Notes under the pieces: generated by a model
Database searches by the model: none
The model's input: the letters and a program-made list of their open reading frames with translations, nothing else
What the model was told of the DNA's origin: nothing
NCBI RefSeq assembly: GCF_027595985.1
Contig: NC_073303.1
Span: 324,441,679 to 324,505,678 of the forward strand
Length of the DNA: 64,000 nt
From: Sorex araneus
Lineage: Eukaryota; Chordata; Mammalia; Eulipotyphla; Soricidae
Reading direction: 5' to 3'
Part shown: piece after piece, positions 22,565 to 32,413 of the stretch
Layout: every line of letters begins with the position of its first letter
Numbering within the stretch: position 1 is the first letter of the stretch
Translations under genes and position numbers: made by a program

Positions 22565-22864
22565 CTCAGGGAGGCAGTTCCTAAAATCCTTGTGGGGCCC
22601 TCGTGCCGGAGGCTCCTCTGGATCCTCGCTGTCCAGGGACAGGGCGTCCAGGTAGAGGTTCTCCCGTGCAGAGCACCTGTCCGATTCCTTCAGCTTGGAC
22701 AGTGGACGGTCTTCAAACGCAGTGGAGTCGGCATCTGCACATGACCACATAGCCATGGGGCGGGGCACTCGGGGGCTTCCTGAGTGGGCAAAGGGGTGAA
22801 TGTTGCCTTCTTTTTGGTCACAGAGGAAAGCGCCATTTCTCCGAGAATTATTTTCTTTCTGCAA
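22565..22864 (-). CDS. MTCL1: MTCL1 coding exon, 100 codons
   Basis: This 300-nt exon (phase 0/0) starts [20 protein letters not shown] and ends KDFRNCLPE before GTGGGT. Its acceptor AACTCTCAAG is atypical (AAG rather than CAG or TAG) with a short T/A-rich tract, and a SINE begins only about 30 nt further upstream. The exon encodes the end of the long coil, then a low-complexity region containing [10 protein letters not shown] and the conserved [13 protein letters not shown] and [19 protein letters not shown] motifs. The latter looks like an acidic, phosphorylatable segment. Shrew-specific changes include RNCLPE where human has RNRLPE. Confidence 0.95.
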
Positions 22865-22894
22865 CTTGAGAGTTTTAAAAATAAAAATGATTAA

Positions 22895-23083
22895 GGGCCG
22901 GAGCAATAGTACAGTGGGTAGGGCACTTGCCTTGCATGCAACTCACCCAGGTTCTATCTCAGCATCCCAATGGCTCCCCAGAGCACCATCAGGAGCGATT
23001 CCTGAGTGCAGAGCCAGGAGAACATCTGAACATCAGTGGGTGTGGTCCCCAAACCAAACCAAACCAAACCAAAACAAAAAACC
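22895..23083 (+). mobile_element. SOR-type SINE next to an MTCL1 splice acceptor
   Basis: Head GGGCCGGAGCAATAGTACAG, body GAGCACCATCAGGAGCGATT, tail (AAACC)n. Its first base is 31 nt from the exon at 22864. Confidence 0.9.
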
Positions 23084-23094
23084 AATTAACCTCA

Positions 23095-23289
23095 CTTTTC
23101 TTTCTTTTTTTCTTTTTTTGAGGGTGGGAAGGGCTTGGGGTTGTGCCTAGGAGTGCTCAGGGCTTACTCCTATCTGAGCTTGGAGATCACACCTGGCAGT
23201 GCTTGGGAGAAAATATATGATGCTGGGAATCCAACCAGAGTTGGCTGCGTGCAAGGAAAACACCTTATCCCTCTACTATCTATCCGGTC
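23095..23289 (-). mobile_element. SOR-type SINE, inverted partner of the previous one
   Basis: CTTTTTTTCTTTTTTTGAGG tail, AGGAGTGCTCAGGGCTTACT body, GTGCAAGGAAAACACC head. Confidence 0.85.
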
Positions 23290-23559
23290 ATTAGCTTCAT
23301 TTTTCTGTTACTCTCCCAATACCATGTTCCTCATAATTTTGAATTACATTTTAAAGTCTGAGAGGTAAATGCTCTTAAATTAACTTCAAAGTCTGAACTG
23401 GGAAAATTACATGAACCAGGCTCACGCCAACCCCTTCTGATGTTATTGTACATAACTTGGAGGAATATCCTCATAGGAAACAGCAAATTTATGGAACCAA
23501 CCCATCATGAACTAACACTACTGTAAGCATGGAACCCAAACTACAATTGTTAAACCTAA

Positions 23560-23700
23560 AAAGGTATATGCTGAGGAGTCAGACTGGGGTATTTGGGAGG
23601 AAATCTGGGGACATGGTGGGGGAATGCTGACATTGGTGGTAGGATTGAAGTTGGAACATTGTATCCTGAAACTATTACTGAAAGCTTTTTAATTCATGGT
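23560..23700 (+). mobile_element. L1-like 3' end, older copy
   Basis: GGTGGTAGGATTGAAGTTGG and ACATTGTATCCTGAAACTAT match the end of the element at 49755-49860. The A-tail is eroded. Confidence 0.55.
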
Positions 23701-23730
23701 TTCTACAGTTTTATAAAATATGTTTAATTA

Positions 23731-23908
23731 GGGGCTAGAGCAATAGCACAGCGGGTAGGGCATTTGCCTTGCACGTGGCCGACCTGGGTTTGATTCCCAG
23801 CATCCCATATGGCCCCTGAGCACCGCCAGGAGTAATTCCTGAGTGCATGAGCCAGGAGTCTCCCCTGTACATCGCTGGGTGTGACCCCAAAAAACAAACA
23901 AACAAACA
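23731..23908 (+). mobile_element. SOR-type SINE with target-site duplication
   Basis: Full-length copy, GGGGCTAGAGCAATAGCACA to an AAACAAACAAACAAA tail. AAAATATGTTTAA repeats at 23715-23727 and 23909-23921. Confidence 0.95.
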
Positions 23909-24439
23909 AAAATATGTTTAAGCAACACATTTATAATTTGCCTTTTTAATTATCCAGAATTTAAGGCACACTTACTAGAATATCACCAATGGTAACAAGT
24001 TTTTGAGAGTAAATTTTATTTTCCTAACTAGACCTAAAACATCTGGAACAGTCTTATACATATGTAACCCAAGTGATCAAACTGGGTTAATAAGTATTTG
24101 GTGTCAATGAACACTTATACTTTGAGAGGAATAAAATTAAGCTATAAAGGCACTTTAAAGCCTGGGAGGACTAAAAAGAAAACAAGACACATACTTTATA
24201 GTTGGACTTTTGACCTGACTTGGCACAATACTCTGATTAACAAGAGATGTAGATATTTGGTTATTTTGATGACCCCACAGTTCCTAGATCAACAATTCAG
24301 CAAGCCCTGGTAATTTCTAAGTGTTGAGAGTGACAAAGTAGTCTCTTGTTATATTCATGAAGCAACCTTTGAAAAGCACCTGAAAATCGGCACTGGTTGC
24401 CTGGAGAACCAAGATGTGATGAAAGGGCTGGAACTTCCA

Positions 24440-25110
24440 GTTCTACCCCCTGGTTTCCATGGAAGGGAGAGCAATTAGAGGTTAAGTGTAACTGCCAGTG
24501 GCCAATGACTTAATCAACATGCCTATGCAATGAAGTCTCCATGAAAAATAAACATAAAAAAGCAAAAGGAGTGGTTCTAACAGCTTCTAGGTTGACAAAT
24601 ACTGGCTATTTGAAGAGGATGCCATACCTAGAGAGAAAGTGGCTCTCTGACATTTCTCCACACCTTGCCTCAAGCACACCTTCCAATCTGGTTGTCCCTG
24701 AATAATATTCTTTGTCATAAACCAGTGCAGTAGTGAATAAATGGCTTTCCTGAGTTCTGTGAGCCACTCCAGCAAATTAATCAGAACTGAGGAGGGTGTC
24801 CTGGGAACTTCTGATGTATAGTTAGATGCTCAGAGGTACAAGCAATAACCTGGGAAGGGGTACAAATGGCATCTGAAGAAGAGGGTGGTATAAAAAGCCC
24901 TTTCCCTGTGAATCTGAACTCATCTGTCTGGATAGACAGTGTTGGAATGAAGCAGAAAAGAGGAATTATCTGACACTATATTGGCATGTGAGAATTGCTT
25001 TCTGGTAGGGAGAGGTTGCACATAGGTTGGAATTGGGTGCAGCAACCCTATGCCCTCGATAAACAGGAAGTAGTGGTGGGATGCAGGACTGCCTGGTGTG
25101 AGGAACATTT
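24440..25110 (+). mobile_element. Ancient mammalian LTR (solo, family not assigned)
   Basis: The order CCAATGACTTAATCAACATG, CCTATGCAATGAAGTCTCCA, CTGAGTTCTGTGAGCCACTC, CAGCAAATTAATCAGAACTG, GAGGAGGGTGTCCTGGGAAC is one I recognise from an old endogenous-retrovirus LTR shared by many placentals. An AATAAA lies inside at 24736-24741. No flanking retroviral genes were seen, so it is a solo, decayed LTR. Boundaries are approximate. Confidence 0.6.
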
Positions 25111-25784
25111 GCACAGGGACCAGTGTTGAATGACTTGCTGGTTTGCTCCCAGATATACAGTTCCCAACTCCTTTTAGTTCAGTTTACCTAGAAATTTGGC
25201 ATAGCACATCTCTCCCTTGTGGGTTGAGGTAAGAAACATGGGGATCCTGTGGGGACAAGGCTTATGACAAAGCTCTTTTGAGTGAGGGAGGCCATCATGG
25301 CCTGCTCCACACCTCCCCGATCTATTTCCAGCACAGGGATGAGTTTTCTCAGGAGAGGCCCAATGTGAAGCCACTGTGACAGGCAGGAAAAGGCATGTAT
25401 GAGACACTCCCCACTTCGCCTGAAAACCCATGTTCTCTCTTCTCTGCAAAACTTTCCTGACAGACCTCCTTTCAAAATAGGTACAGTGAGCATGGAGGGG
25501 GGTGAGGGCCCTCTCTACCTGCCAGTCTCAGTGCATGACATCACACTGATTGCTCTTTTGAACAAGTTAATTATCTGAATGACTAAAGTGACATTTCAGT
25601 TTGACCTACATGGGTGGCAGAAGAAAGGTTTTCAGTCCGCGAGTGCTGAGACAGTGCCAGGAAATTCTCAAACTCTCTTAGAAGCATATTAATTAACTTT
25701 CCTTTTTTGGTTTAGTCTTAACAAAACATCTTTCCAAACTGTACCTTTGTCTCCTAATTTGGGCCTTCATTCACAATTCAGGTA

Positions 25785-25890
25785 TTAGGGTGGCATGCAT
25801 ATCATCAGTGATTTCTGGGGTGGGAGAACTGAAATCTCAGAAAATTATTGTGATTTTATGAGAAAGATGGAGAATCAATCTGCCAGAGAG
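25785..25890. repeat. Old dispersed repeat, copy 1 (unnamed)
   Basis: GGCATGCATATCATCAGTGA through TTTTATGAGAAAGATGG resembles 27860-27960 in the same orientation. I cannot name the family. Confidence 0.5.
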
Positions 25891-27342
25891 TCAATATGAG
25901 CATTGGAGGCAAGAACACAGTCAAATTTTGGAATAAAGCAGAGTCCTTATGGGTTCCAGCACAGCCCTTGTTCTTTGTTTACCCCTCCCCAAAGACCAAA
26001 CTCTTTCAAAGTTCTCTTAAAGATGCTGCTAAAATGCTTTCTGAAAAATAAATGAATAGTAAAAAGGAAAGCTTTTCATTGTGTTCATTTAACACATGTC
26101 AGTGCAATTGGGTTTCAACACGTGATCATCTCCAAGTTATTTTGGGCAAGGAATTAAAATGCAAGAATCACATTTGAAGCTGTAAATGTGCACCGAGGGT
26201 GTGAGTGAAGAGGGGTAAGGATGAGCCCAGAAGAGAGCTATGAAAAAGCAGTCTGAACTCAGTAAAGTGGGATTTCAAAAATAAACCCAGGCAGCCAGAA
26301 GCAAAGCTCACTAAAGCTGGAGAGTGTTGAGTTTCCTAAAAATGAACTGGAATGGTTTCAGAGGGAGGGATCTGCTGCTGAAATGCCTCTAGTGTGTTGT
26401 AATAGAATAATGGATCTTTAAGAGGATAAGGTTTCCTAGGAGAATCATTTAAATCAAGAGTCAGTTCCACTGTTCTTAAAATTTTACAGTAAAGCAACTT
26501 TTAGTGCAAATAAAAAATTTTAAAGGACTTGCATTTCAAGTAATACAGGAAAAAACAATAAACGCTCCTGGAGTGTCACCTGAATTGTTCATAAGAACTG
26601 GTCCAAAGAATAAAGGTCACCCTAAGGGTCACAGGTTTTACGAGAATGGTCTTTCCTGTTACCTGATTTAATGAAGGATATACTGAAAGGAGAATGGAAT
26701 GACCAGGAGATTTTCTTTAGCTGTTCAGTATACAGCGAGTCCTGCATCAGCTGCTAGTTAACTGGGAACTTAACAATTCCTAGGAGAAAAGTACTGCTAC
26801 TCCATAAAAGTTAACTACCAACTGATTACATTTCGGTTGACACAAGAGATGCTGATAAGATGGATGGTATGAGAGGTGATATGTGTTGGATGACCCCAGA
26901 CACATTCCCAGAGCCATTCATCATATACAATGCCTCATGAGACACAGAAATTATATAGGAATTCATTGACACCGGACAAGTATGAAGCATGTGTTTGGAA
27001 AATGGAAAATGGATTTACTGTTACTTCTTTCATCAGCCGTATTGGATGATCACAGCCAAGCTATATGGTTCACCAAGTAGTCAAATATCAAGGACATCCA
27101 CTGTGAAGGATGTTCACTATATTATTACTTATCTATGAAATATGTGACGAAGAGTTGAATAAACAAAGAACCCAATAACTGATAAATAAAATTTACACGC
27201 ACACTTTAGCCAAATCTCTCTTTTGCAATGAAAACCTATAATTGCTCTACTAAAATTTCAGGACAGAGGAGTGAGAATGATAAAAACTTCATTTAAAAAG
27301 CTGGCTGTCTTGAGAGTAACTATTTTCAATTTTAAATTTATT

Positions 27343-27479
27343 TTAGCCATAGAGATAGTACAGTAGGTAAAGCTACTTGTCATGCATGTGGCTGACTCTG
27401 GTTTAATCTGTCATACCACATATGTTCCCTAACGTTGCCAGGAGCAATCCCTGAGCACCAATGGGTGTGTCCCCCAAAT
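27343..27479 (+). mobile_element. Degenerate SOR-type SINE
   Basis: GAGATAGTACAGTAGGTAAA, CATGCATGTGGCTGACTC and GAGCACCAATGGGTGTGTCC. Confidence 0.65.
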
Positions 27480-27494
27480 AAACTAATTTTAATC

Positions 27495-27652
27495 TTTTTG
27501 GTGTTGAGGTCATACCTGGCAGGGGTCATGCCTATCATGGTGCTTGGGGGTCACTCTCAAAGCTGCTCAGGGGGTCATGCAGAGCTGGGGATTGAACCCT
27601 GGGCTCCCACAGAGCATATAATCCAGTCCTTTGAACCATCTGTCTGCGCCTA
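27495..27652 (-). mobile_element. Degenerate SOR-type SINE
   Basis: GGTCATACCTGGCAGGGGTC and GATTGAACCCTGGGCTCCCA, inverted relative to the previous copy. Confidence 0.55.
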
Positions 27653-27859
27653 TTTTTTAAAGACTCAACTAAATATCCATGATTGCAGATCTTCCTAACA
27701 GTCACTAGCACAAATCTCTTAAAAACAACAATGAAATAATTGTACAAAGTCTGTGGGATCCAGTACCCAGATTTCAGGAACAGATGATGCCTGAAACCCA
27801 TGTGTTTTGGAATAAATTATTCTCAGTGACATCAGCTTTGTGGACTAATGCTCTGAGGC

Positions 27860-27960
27860 TGTTAGGTCTGTGGCATGCATATCACTGTAATTTCTAGGGC
27901 GGTAGAATTCTCAAAGAATGATCTTGACTTTATGAGAAAGACAGCCAAGTACTGACAATT
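27860..27960. repeat. Old dispersed repeat, copy 2 (unnamed)
   Basis: GGCATGCATATCACTGTAAT through CTTTATGAGAAAGACAG parallels copy 1 at 25785-25890. Confidence 0.5.
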
Positions 27961-29506
27961 TGGAAATGGGGTTCAGTCCCTACCCACTCTTCCAAGAATA
28001 TAGTCTAAAAATGGAAGTAACTGCTAACCCAAAATCATCATATGCAAGATGAATATCACAGAATATCTTAATGATCTTACAAAGAATTCCTCACTCCAAA
28101 AACCAAAATCAAACACCTAACAACTTGCCTAACTGATAGTCAACTTCCAACCTAAGTGTGAGTAACAAGCCAATGGCTAATAGGCAGCAGAACAAGGCCC
28201 TGTCAGTGACCATGGAGGGCAGGTCAAGAAGGACCCACCAGGTAACATAATATTTGGAGTGACTGTGGCACTATCTAACCCAAGTGGGACATGGTGACTC
28301 TGACACCATTTTGTAAGAATTATGGGCTATGTCTACCCTCCGCATGTCTACTTCATGTCTGATCTCTTCCAAGAGAGTTGAGGTCCAAAAAGGATTTAAT
28401 ACGAAAGACTTTCCCTAGTGCTTTGTTTTTAGGCTAAGCAGATGGCAGCCAATCTTTCCTCTGATAGACTTTGGGAGATTATGAAATGCGGCATATCAAA
28501 TGCCAACCTGATGACTCAATGGTGTGAATAATCAAACCTGGAAGAACTTCACCACTCTCGGTGTGGAATGCATTTTCCTCTTCTCAACAGTGTCTGAGCC
28601 AAAGGGGGCTGGTCTTTTTCAACACTTGGTTCCTCCCCCCTTCCTCACTCCCCTACTGCTTGCTGAAATCACTGTCCACCATTGCATATATCTAGGAAAG
28701 AGGCCTTGTTGGAGGATAATGGAGCACATTTCCCCTAAAGGTTGATGAAAATGTAGTTCATGTGGATAGAAGAATGAGGTTACCCTTCCCAAACTCTGTT
28801 CTCGATTGATTTAGTATATTTTCTTGAGGTCTCATGTGTGACAGACTGCAACAAGGAAAATGTATTTGAAAGTAAAACCTGGCCCAATGTGAAAATTTAG
28901 CCCATGCATCACTGAGGCAACATGGTCCAGAATTATCTAAACAGGACAAAATCTGATGCAATGCAGAGAAAGACTAGTTGGAGAGGGGGAAATATCTCCC
29001 TCTTCCCCACTTAATTTCAAGGGTTTAAATCACTTGGTTAGCTGAAGACAGTGAGCTCCCTGCTATCTCCTTTAACTACTGTCCCATTTAATCATTACTC
29101 AGCAACATCTGTGGCAGGTGCAAACAGCCTGTCATCTGACTTACTTCAGCAACTCCTCAGATGGACAACAATTCCATTCAAACCGGAGCAGTTGCTGTGA
29201 CTGAGTGGTAAATGGAAAAGTTAGTTTGGGGAAAAAAGTCACTTTACAAAACCTGAAACGATCACATCTTTAGCTTTTTTAATTCCTTTAAGAACTTTAA
29301 CTGTTCACCTCTACTCATATACATGTCACCCAAGAAAGTTCCCTACAGACTGTAAGGAAAAGCAGAAGACTTATCTCCAATATTGCTTTCTCTCTGGAGT
29401 CCATGAAATACTCTGATGAAAGGCTCTGCGCCATGTGATTTTCCCCCCTCACTTAAGTGGTCTGATGGTCTCCATGCTCTTCCCCACTCCCCTGAGACAT
29501 CCTTAC

Positions 29507-29761
29507 CTGCTCTATTTTCCACAAAAACTCCTTCTTCTGCTGCTCCCACTCCTGCCGATCTCTGTCGAGGCGGTCGAGAAGTTCCACCTTCTCCCGGTTC
29601 CAGTTCTTCTCGCTGTGGTGGATCTGCCAGCGCAGGTCCATGACCAGGCCATGGCTGTCAGCCAGGAGCTTCTGGTGGGTCTCCCTCTCTTTCTTGAATG
29701 CCCCTTTGTTGTCCACGGGGGAGCCTGTTTCTCCCAAGTTATTCTCAGTCTTCCCCTCCAG
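29507..29761 (-). CDS. MTCL1: MTCL1 coding exon, 85 codons, coiled coil
   Basis: This 255-nt exon (phase 0/0) starts [14 protein letters not shown] after CCCTGACAG and ends EFLWKIEQ before GTAAGG. It contains the conserved stretch [20 protein letters not shown] followed by [20 protein letters not shown], a highly charged single helix. It continues the coil of the previous exon and runs into LQKEN of the next, giving about 150 residues of uninterrupted helix across three exons. Reading past the donor gives [17 protein letters not shown] and a stop with no special character, so no alternative end is proposed here. Confidence 0.96.
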
Positions 29762-30175
29762 CTGTCAGGGGAGAAGGACAGGAACTTAGTTCCTCACACA
29801 TCTTACTTTCATAGGAGAAAAGAAGTTTCATGAGTATCCATTATTTATGGAAATACAGTTAAACTAAGATGTGACTAATCCCAAGGAAGAACAAATTTCA
29901 CTTTAAAAGTGCAAATTAGAAACACTTGACATCATCACATAGAATATTAAGCAACAAATCCACCTCGCTGCCCATAGCCTGCTTCTCCATTCCATTGCCA
30001 GTCTGAGTCACACCATCTTTTGCTGGCCTTTCTTCTATGCAATTTTTCTTCCATATCATTATCCCCTGTATGGATCCTAGTAATGAGGCAGCCATTGTAA
30101 CGAGCAGTCGAGGACAACTATTTGCCAAACACCCAGGAGGTAAATACCAAAATAAACAAGTAAAAAAAAATTCCT

Positions 30176-30347
30176 GGGGCTGGAGTGATAGCACAGCAGG
30201 TAAGGCATTTGCCTTACACGCGGCTGACCCGGGTTTGATTCCCAGCATCTCATATGGTCCCCTGAGCACCGCCAGGAGTAATTCCTGAGTGCATGAGCCA
30301 GGAGTAACCCTGTGCATTGCTGGGTGTGACCCAAAAAGAAAAAAAAA
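30176..30347 (+). mobile_element. SOR-type SINE, full length
   Basis: GGGGCTGGAGTGATAGCACA, GACCCGGGTTTGATTCCCAG, GTGTGACCCAAAAAG and an A-tail. Low divergence. Confidence 0.95.
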
Positions 30348-30429
30348 TCCTATCTTGCCATATCACATTCAAACTGCTGAAAATCTAACAGAAAGCCTCT
30401 AGCACAACAGGAAAAAAGACACAGCTCTA

Positions 30430-30574
30430 TCCATCCATGAACAGGAGTTATTCCCAGGGCTTTATTTGCTGAGGGCCAGTAGTTGGGGAGGATATGCTGG
30501 GAAGTGGGGTTGAATCTAAGTCTCTTGCATGGAGAGCATGTACTCCAGCCCACTGAATAATCTCTCCTGCCCCC
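30430..30574 (-). mobile_element. Possible degenerate SOR-type SINE
   Basis: AGTTATTCCCAGGGC, GGGGTTGAATCTAAGTCTCT and GTACTCCAGCCCACTG. Confidence 0.4.
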
Positions 30575-30932
30575 AACAGACTTTTAAAATGCAAATCAAA
30601 ATACTTGACTTTTGTGATACAATCTGATTTAGTCTTCAATTCTTTGAACATTTTTTCTCCCTTATACAGGATTCCGCTGTTGCTCAGGTATTCCCTCTCT
30701 TTTCTTCAGTAGATCCTTGTCTCTTGAAAATGTTATTTCTCTCCTCCACTCTCTCTGATCCTCTGAGAGCCATTATGAATAACCCTTTCCAAAACCAACA
30801 AGCTGAAAAGTATGTCCTGCATACCTACAACCCCTGAGACTCACTGAGTACAGACCAGCAGACACTTCTCAAACTACTCAAAATTACATCTACTGTCTGG
30901 ATCTCCCTGCACTAAAAGTGCTTCAAAAGAGA

Positions 30933-30938
<6 letters not shown>

Positions 30939-30986
<48 letters not shown>
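30939..30986. repeat. (CA)n microsatellite
   Basis: Uninterrupted CA run adjoining a SINE. Confidence 0.95.
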
Positions 30987-30988
<2 letters not shown>

Positions 30989-31135
30989 CTGAACCATATT
31001 GCCTTGCACATGGATAACCCAGGTTTAATCTCTGACACCCCAGATGGTCCTCTAAGCACCACCAGGAGAGATTCCTGAATGCAGAGCCAGGAGTAAACCC
31101 TGAGCACTGCACCTCCACAAAACACAAAACAAAAC
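30987..31135 (+). mobile_element. SOR-type SINE, head replaced by the CA run
   Basis: TTGCCTTGCACATGGATAAC, CACCACCAGGAGAGATTCCT and GCAGAGCCAGGAGTAAACCC. Confidence 0.75.
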
Positions 31136-31149
31136 ACACACACAGCAGA

Positions 31150-31300
31150 ACTGGAGAACTGGGTCAATGAGATGAGGGTAGACTTTTCATGCAAGAGGCT
31201 TGATCCCACTCTCAGCAGTCCACAGTCTTCTGAGCATAGAGCTGGGAGTAACTGTGGGCACCGATGGGTTCCCCTCCCCTCCCCAACCAACCAATCAACC
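31150..31300 (+). mobile_element. Possible degenerate SOR-type SINE
   Basis: TCATGCAAGAGGCTTGATCC and GAGCATAGAGCTGGGAGTAA; weak. Confidence 0.35.
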
Positions 31301-31467
31301 AAACAAACACACAAACAAAACACCCAACAGACAAGATATTTGTTGCTGTATCCTTGATATTTAGACCAGGTCTGACTTAGGAGTCAACTAAAAGAATTAC
31401 AGATTTGGGAATAGTCTCAACATAGCCTCTACTAAGATAAAATATTTCTTTTGGTAGAATCCCAACT

Positions 31468-32057
31468 CTGGATCTCTTCTCTCACTTGAGTGAAGCATGA
31501 TATTCCAAGCACAGCTTTTTTGATTCCTCTTTGGGAGACCCAAATAGCACTCTTATCCTATTTTCGTAGGACCCAGGTCTCTGAGGTGTATGTTAGTGCA
31601 GGAAGAATGGTGGAGTCAAAAAGATGTGACTGGACTCGGAGGTTCTTTGTCCTCTTAACAACCTCTTGGACGTTCTTGAAGGCGTTCCATGCTGCTCTCT
31701 TCCTCCAGTGCAGCTCAGTTGCCAGGTCATTCATCATGTTGAGTTCTTGACCTAGGTACACATAACTGCTGCATTTGGAGATGTTTATTCCATTGAGAGC
31801 AAATGGAATGTCAGTAACTAGCCCGTTTCTCATGAGCATTTTGTCTTTGTGAGATTCAGCTGCAGTCTGACCTTTCCACATCCACAGTTGAAGTCAGCCA
31901 GCATTCGTGCCACTTGGTTAATGTTTGGTGTTATTAGAACAATGTCATTAGTGAAGCAGAGGTGGTATAGTTGCCAACTGTCTATCTTCACTCCCATTCC
32001 TTCCCATTCCGGTTGTCGCATAACATTCTGGTCAATCTTTTCAGAACCTGGCTTGCT
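31468..32057 (-). mobile_element. RTE-type LINE, inverted 5' segment of a twin-primed insertion (reverse transcriptase remnant)
   Basis: Minus-strand translation in shifting frames gives MRQPEWEGMGVKIDSWQLYH, LCFTNDIVLITPNINQ, CSSYVYLGQELNMMNDLATE, RRKRAAWNAF-like RKRAAWNAFKNVQEVVKRTK and LPALTYTSETWVLRK, ending near FTQVREEIQ. This is the order of the reverse-transcriptase fingers and palm, then the thumb, of RTE-clade non-LTR retrotransposons. The catalytic FADD is FTND here and frameshifts separate the blocks, so the copy is dead. It is the inverted half of one insertion bounded by AGAATCCCAACT (31456-31467 and 32414-32425). Confidence 0.85.
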
Positions 32058-32413
32058 CGAAGTAATCTGAAGTTCTGTCCGACCTCAGTCGATGATCAAG
32101 AATCAGGGACCCTGTCTTGTTTGCCAAGGCGTTGAAAATCAGATGGGCCGGACACGTAATGATATTCAGAGACACCACTGGACTAGAGCTGTTACCGACT
32201 GGATTCCATGGGACATCAAAAAGAACGCCTGGCCACCCACCTATGAGATGGTCAGACTTCTTCGTCAAGACCTGAATGAACGGTTTGAGGCTCTTCATGT
32301 TCCTGGAGCGAGCAGACACTATTGGGCTATACTAGCACACGGCAGGGACGAATGGAGATGTTACTGGTGCCCGCTCATGCAAATCGATGAGCAATGGGAT
32401 GACAAGTGATACA
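32058..32413 (+). mobile_element. RTE-type LINE, sense 3' segment of the same twin-primed insertion
   Basis: The plus-strand translation resumes where the inverted half stops: an IRSS-like start, then SRIRDPVLFAKALKIRWAGH, a frameshift, HHWTRAVTDWIPWDIKKN, RQDLNERFEALHVPGASRHY, WAILAHGRDEWRCYWCPL and MQIDEQWDDK before the TGA. This is the C-terminal end of the RTE protein, followed by almost no 3' UTR and a short GTGATAC end rather than a poly(A) tail, as is typical of RTE elements. The final 50 bases double as the tail of the SINEs at 5050-5297 and 34461-34702. Confidence 0.85.

Larger units (their letters stand above)
22865..29506 (-). other. MTCL1 intron (6642 nt)
   Basis: SINEs cluster at 22895-23908. 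An L1-like 3' end (23560-23700), an ancient LTR (24440-25110), a pair of old similar segments (25785-25890, 27860-27960) and an old inverted SINE pair (27343-27652) follow. 25891-27342 and 27961-29506 hold nothing I can name; the long SINE-free stretch is AT-rich. Confidence 0.6.

Noticed and set aside
29343..29549. Continuation of the MTCL1 exon past 29507 as an alternative C terminus
   Set aside because: The read-through peptide is short and featureless, unlike the hydrophobic tail at 56202-56306.
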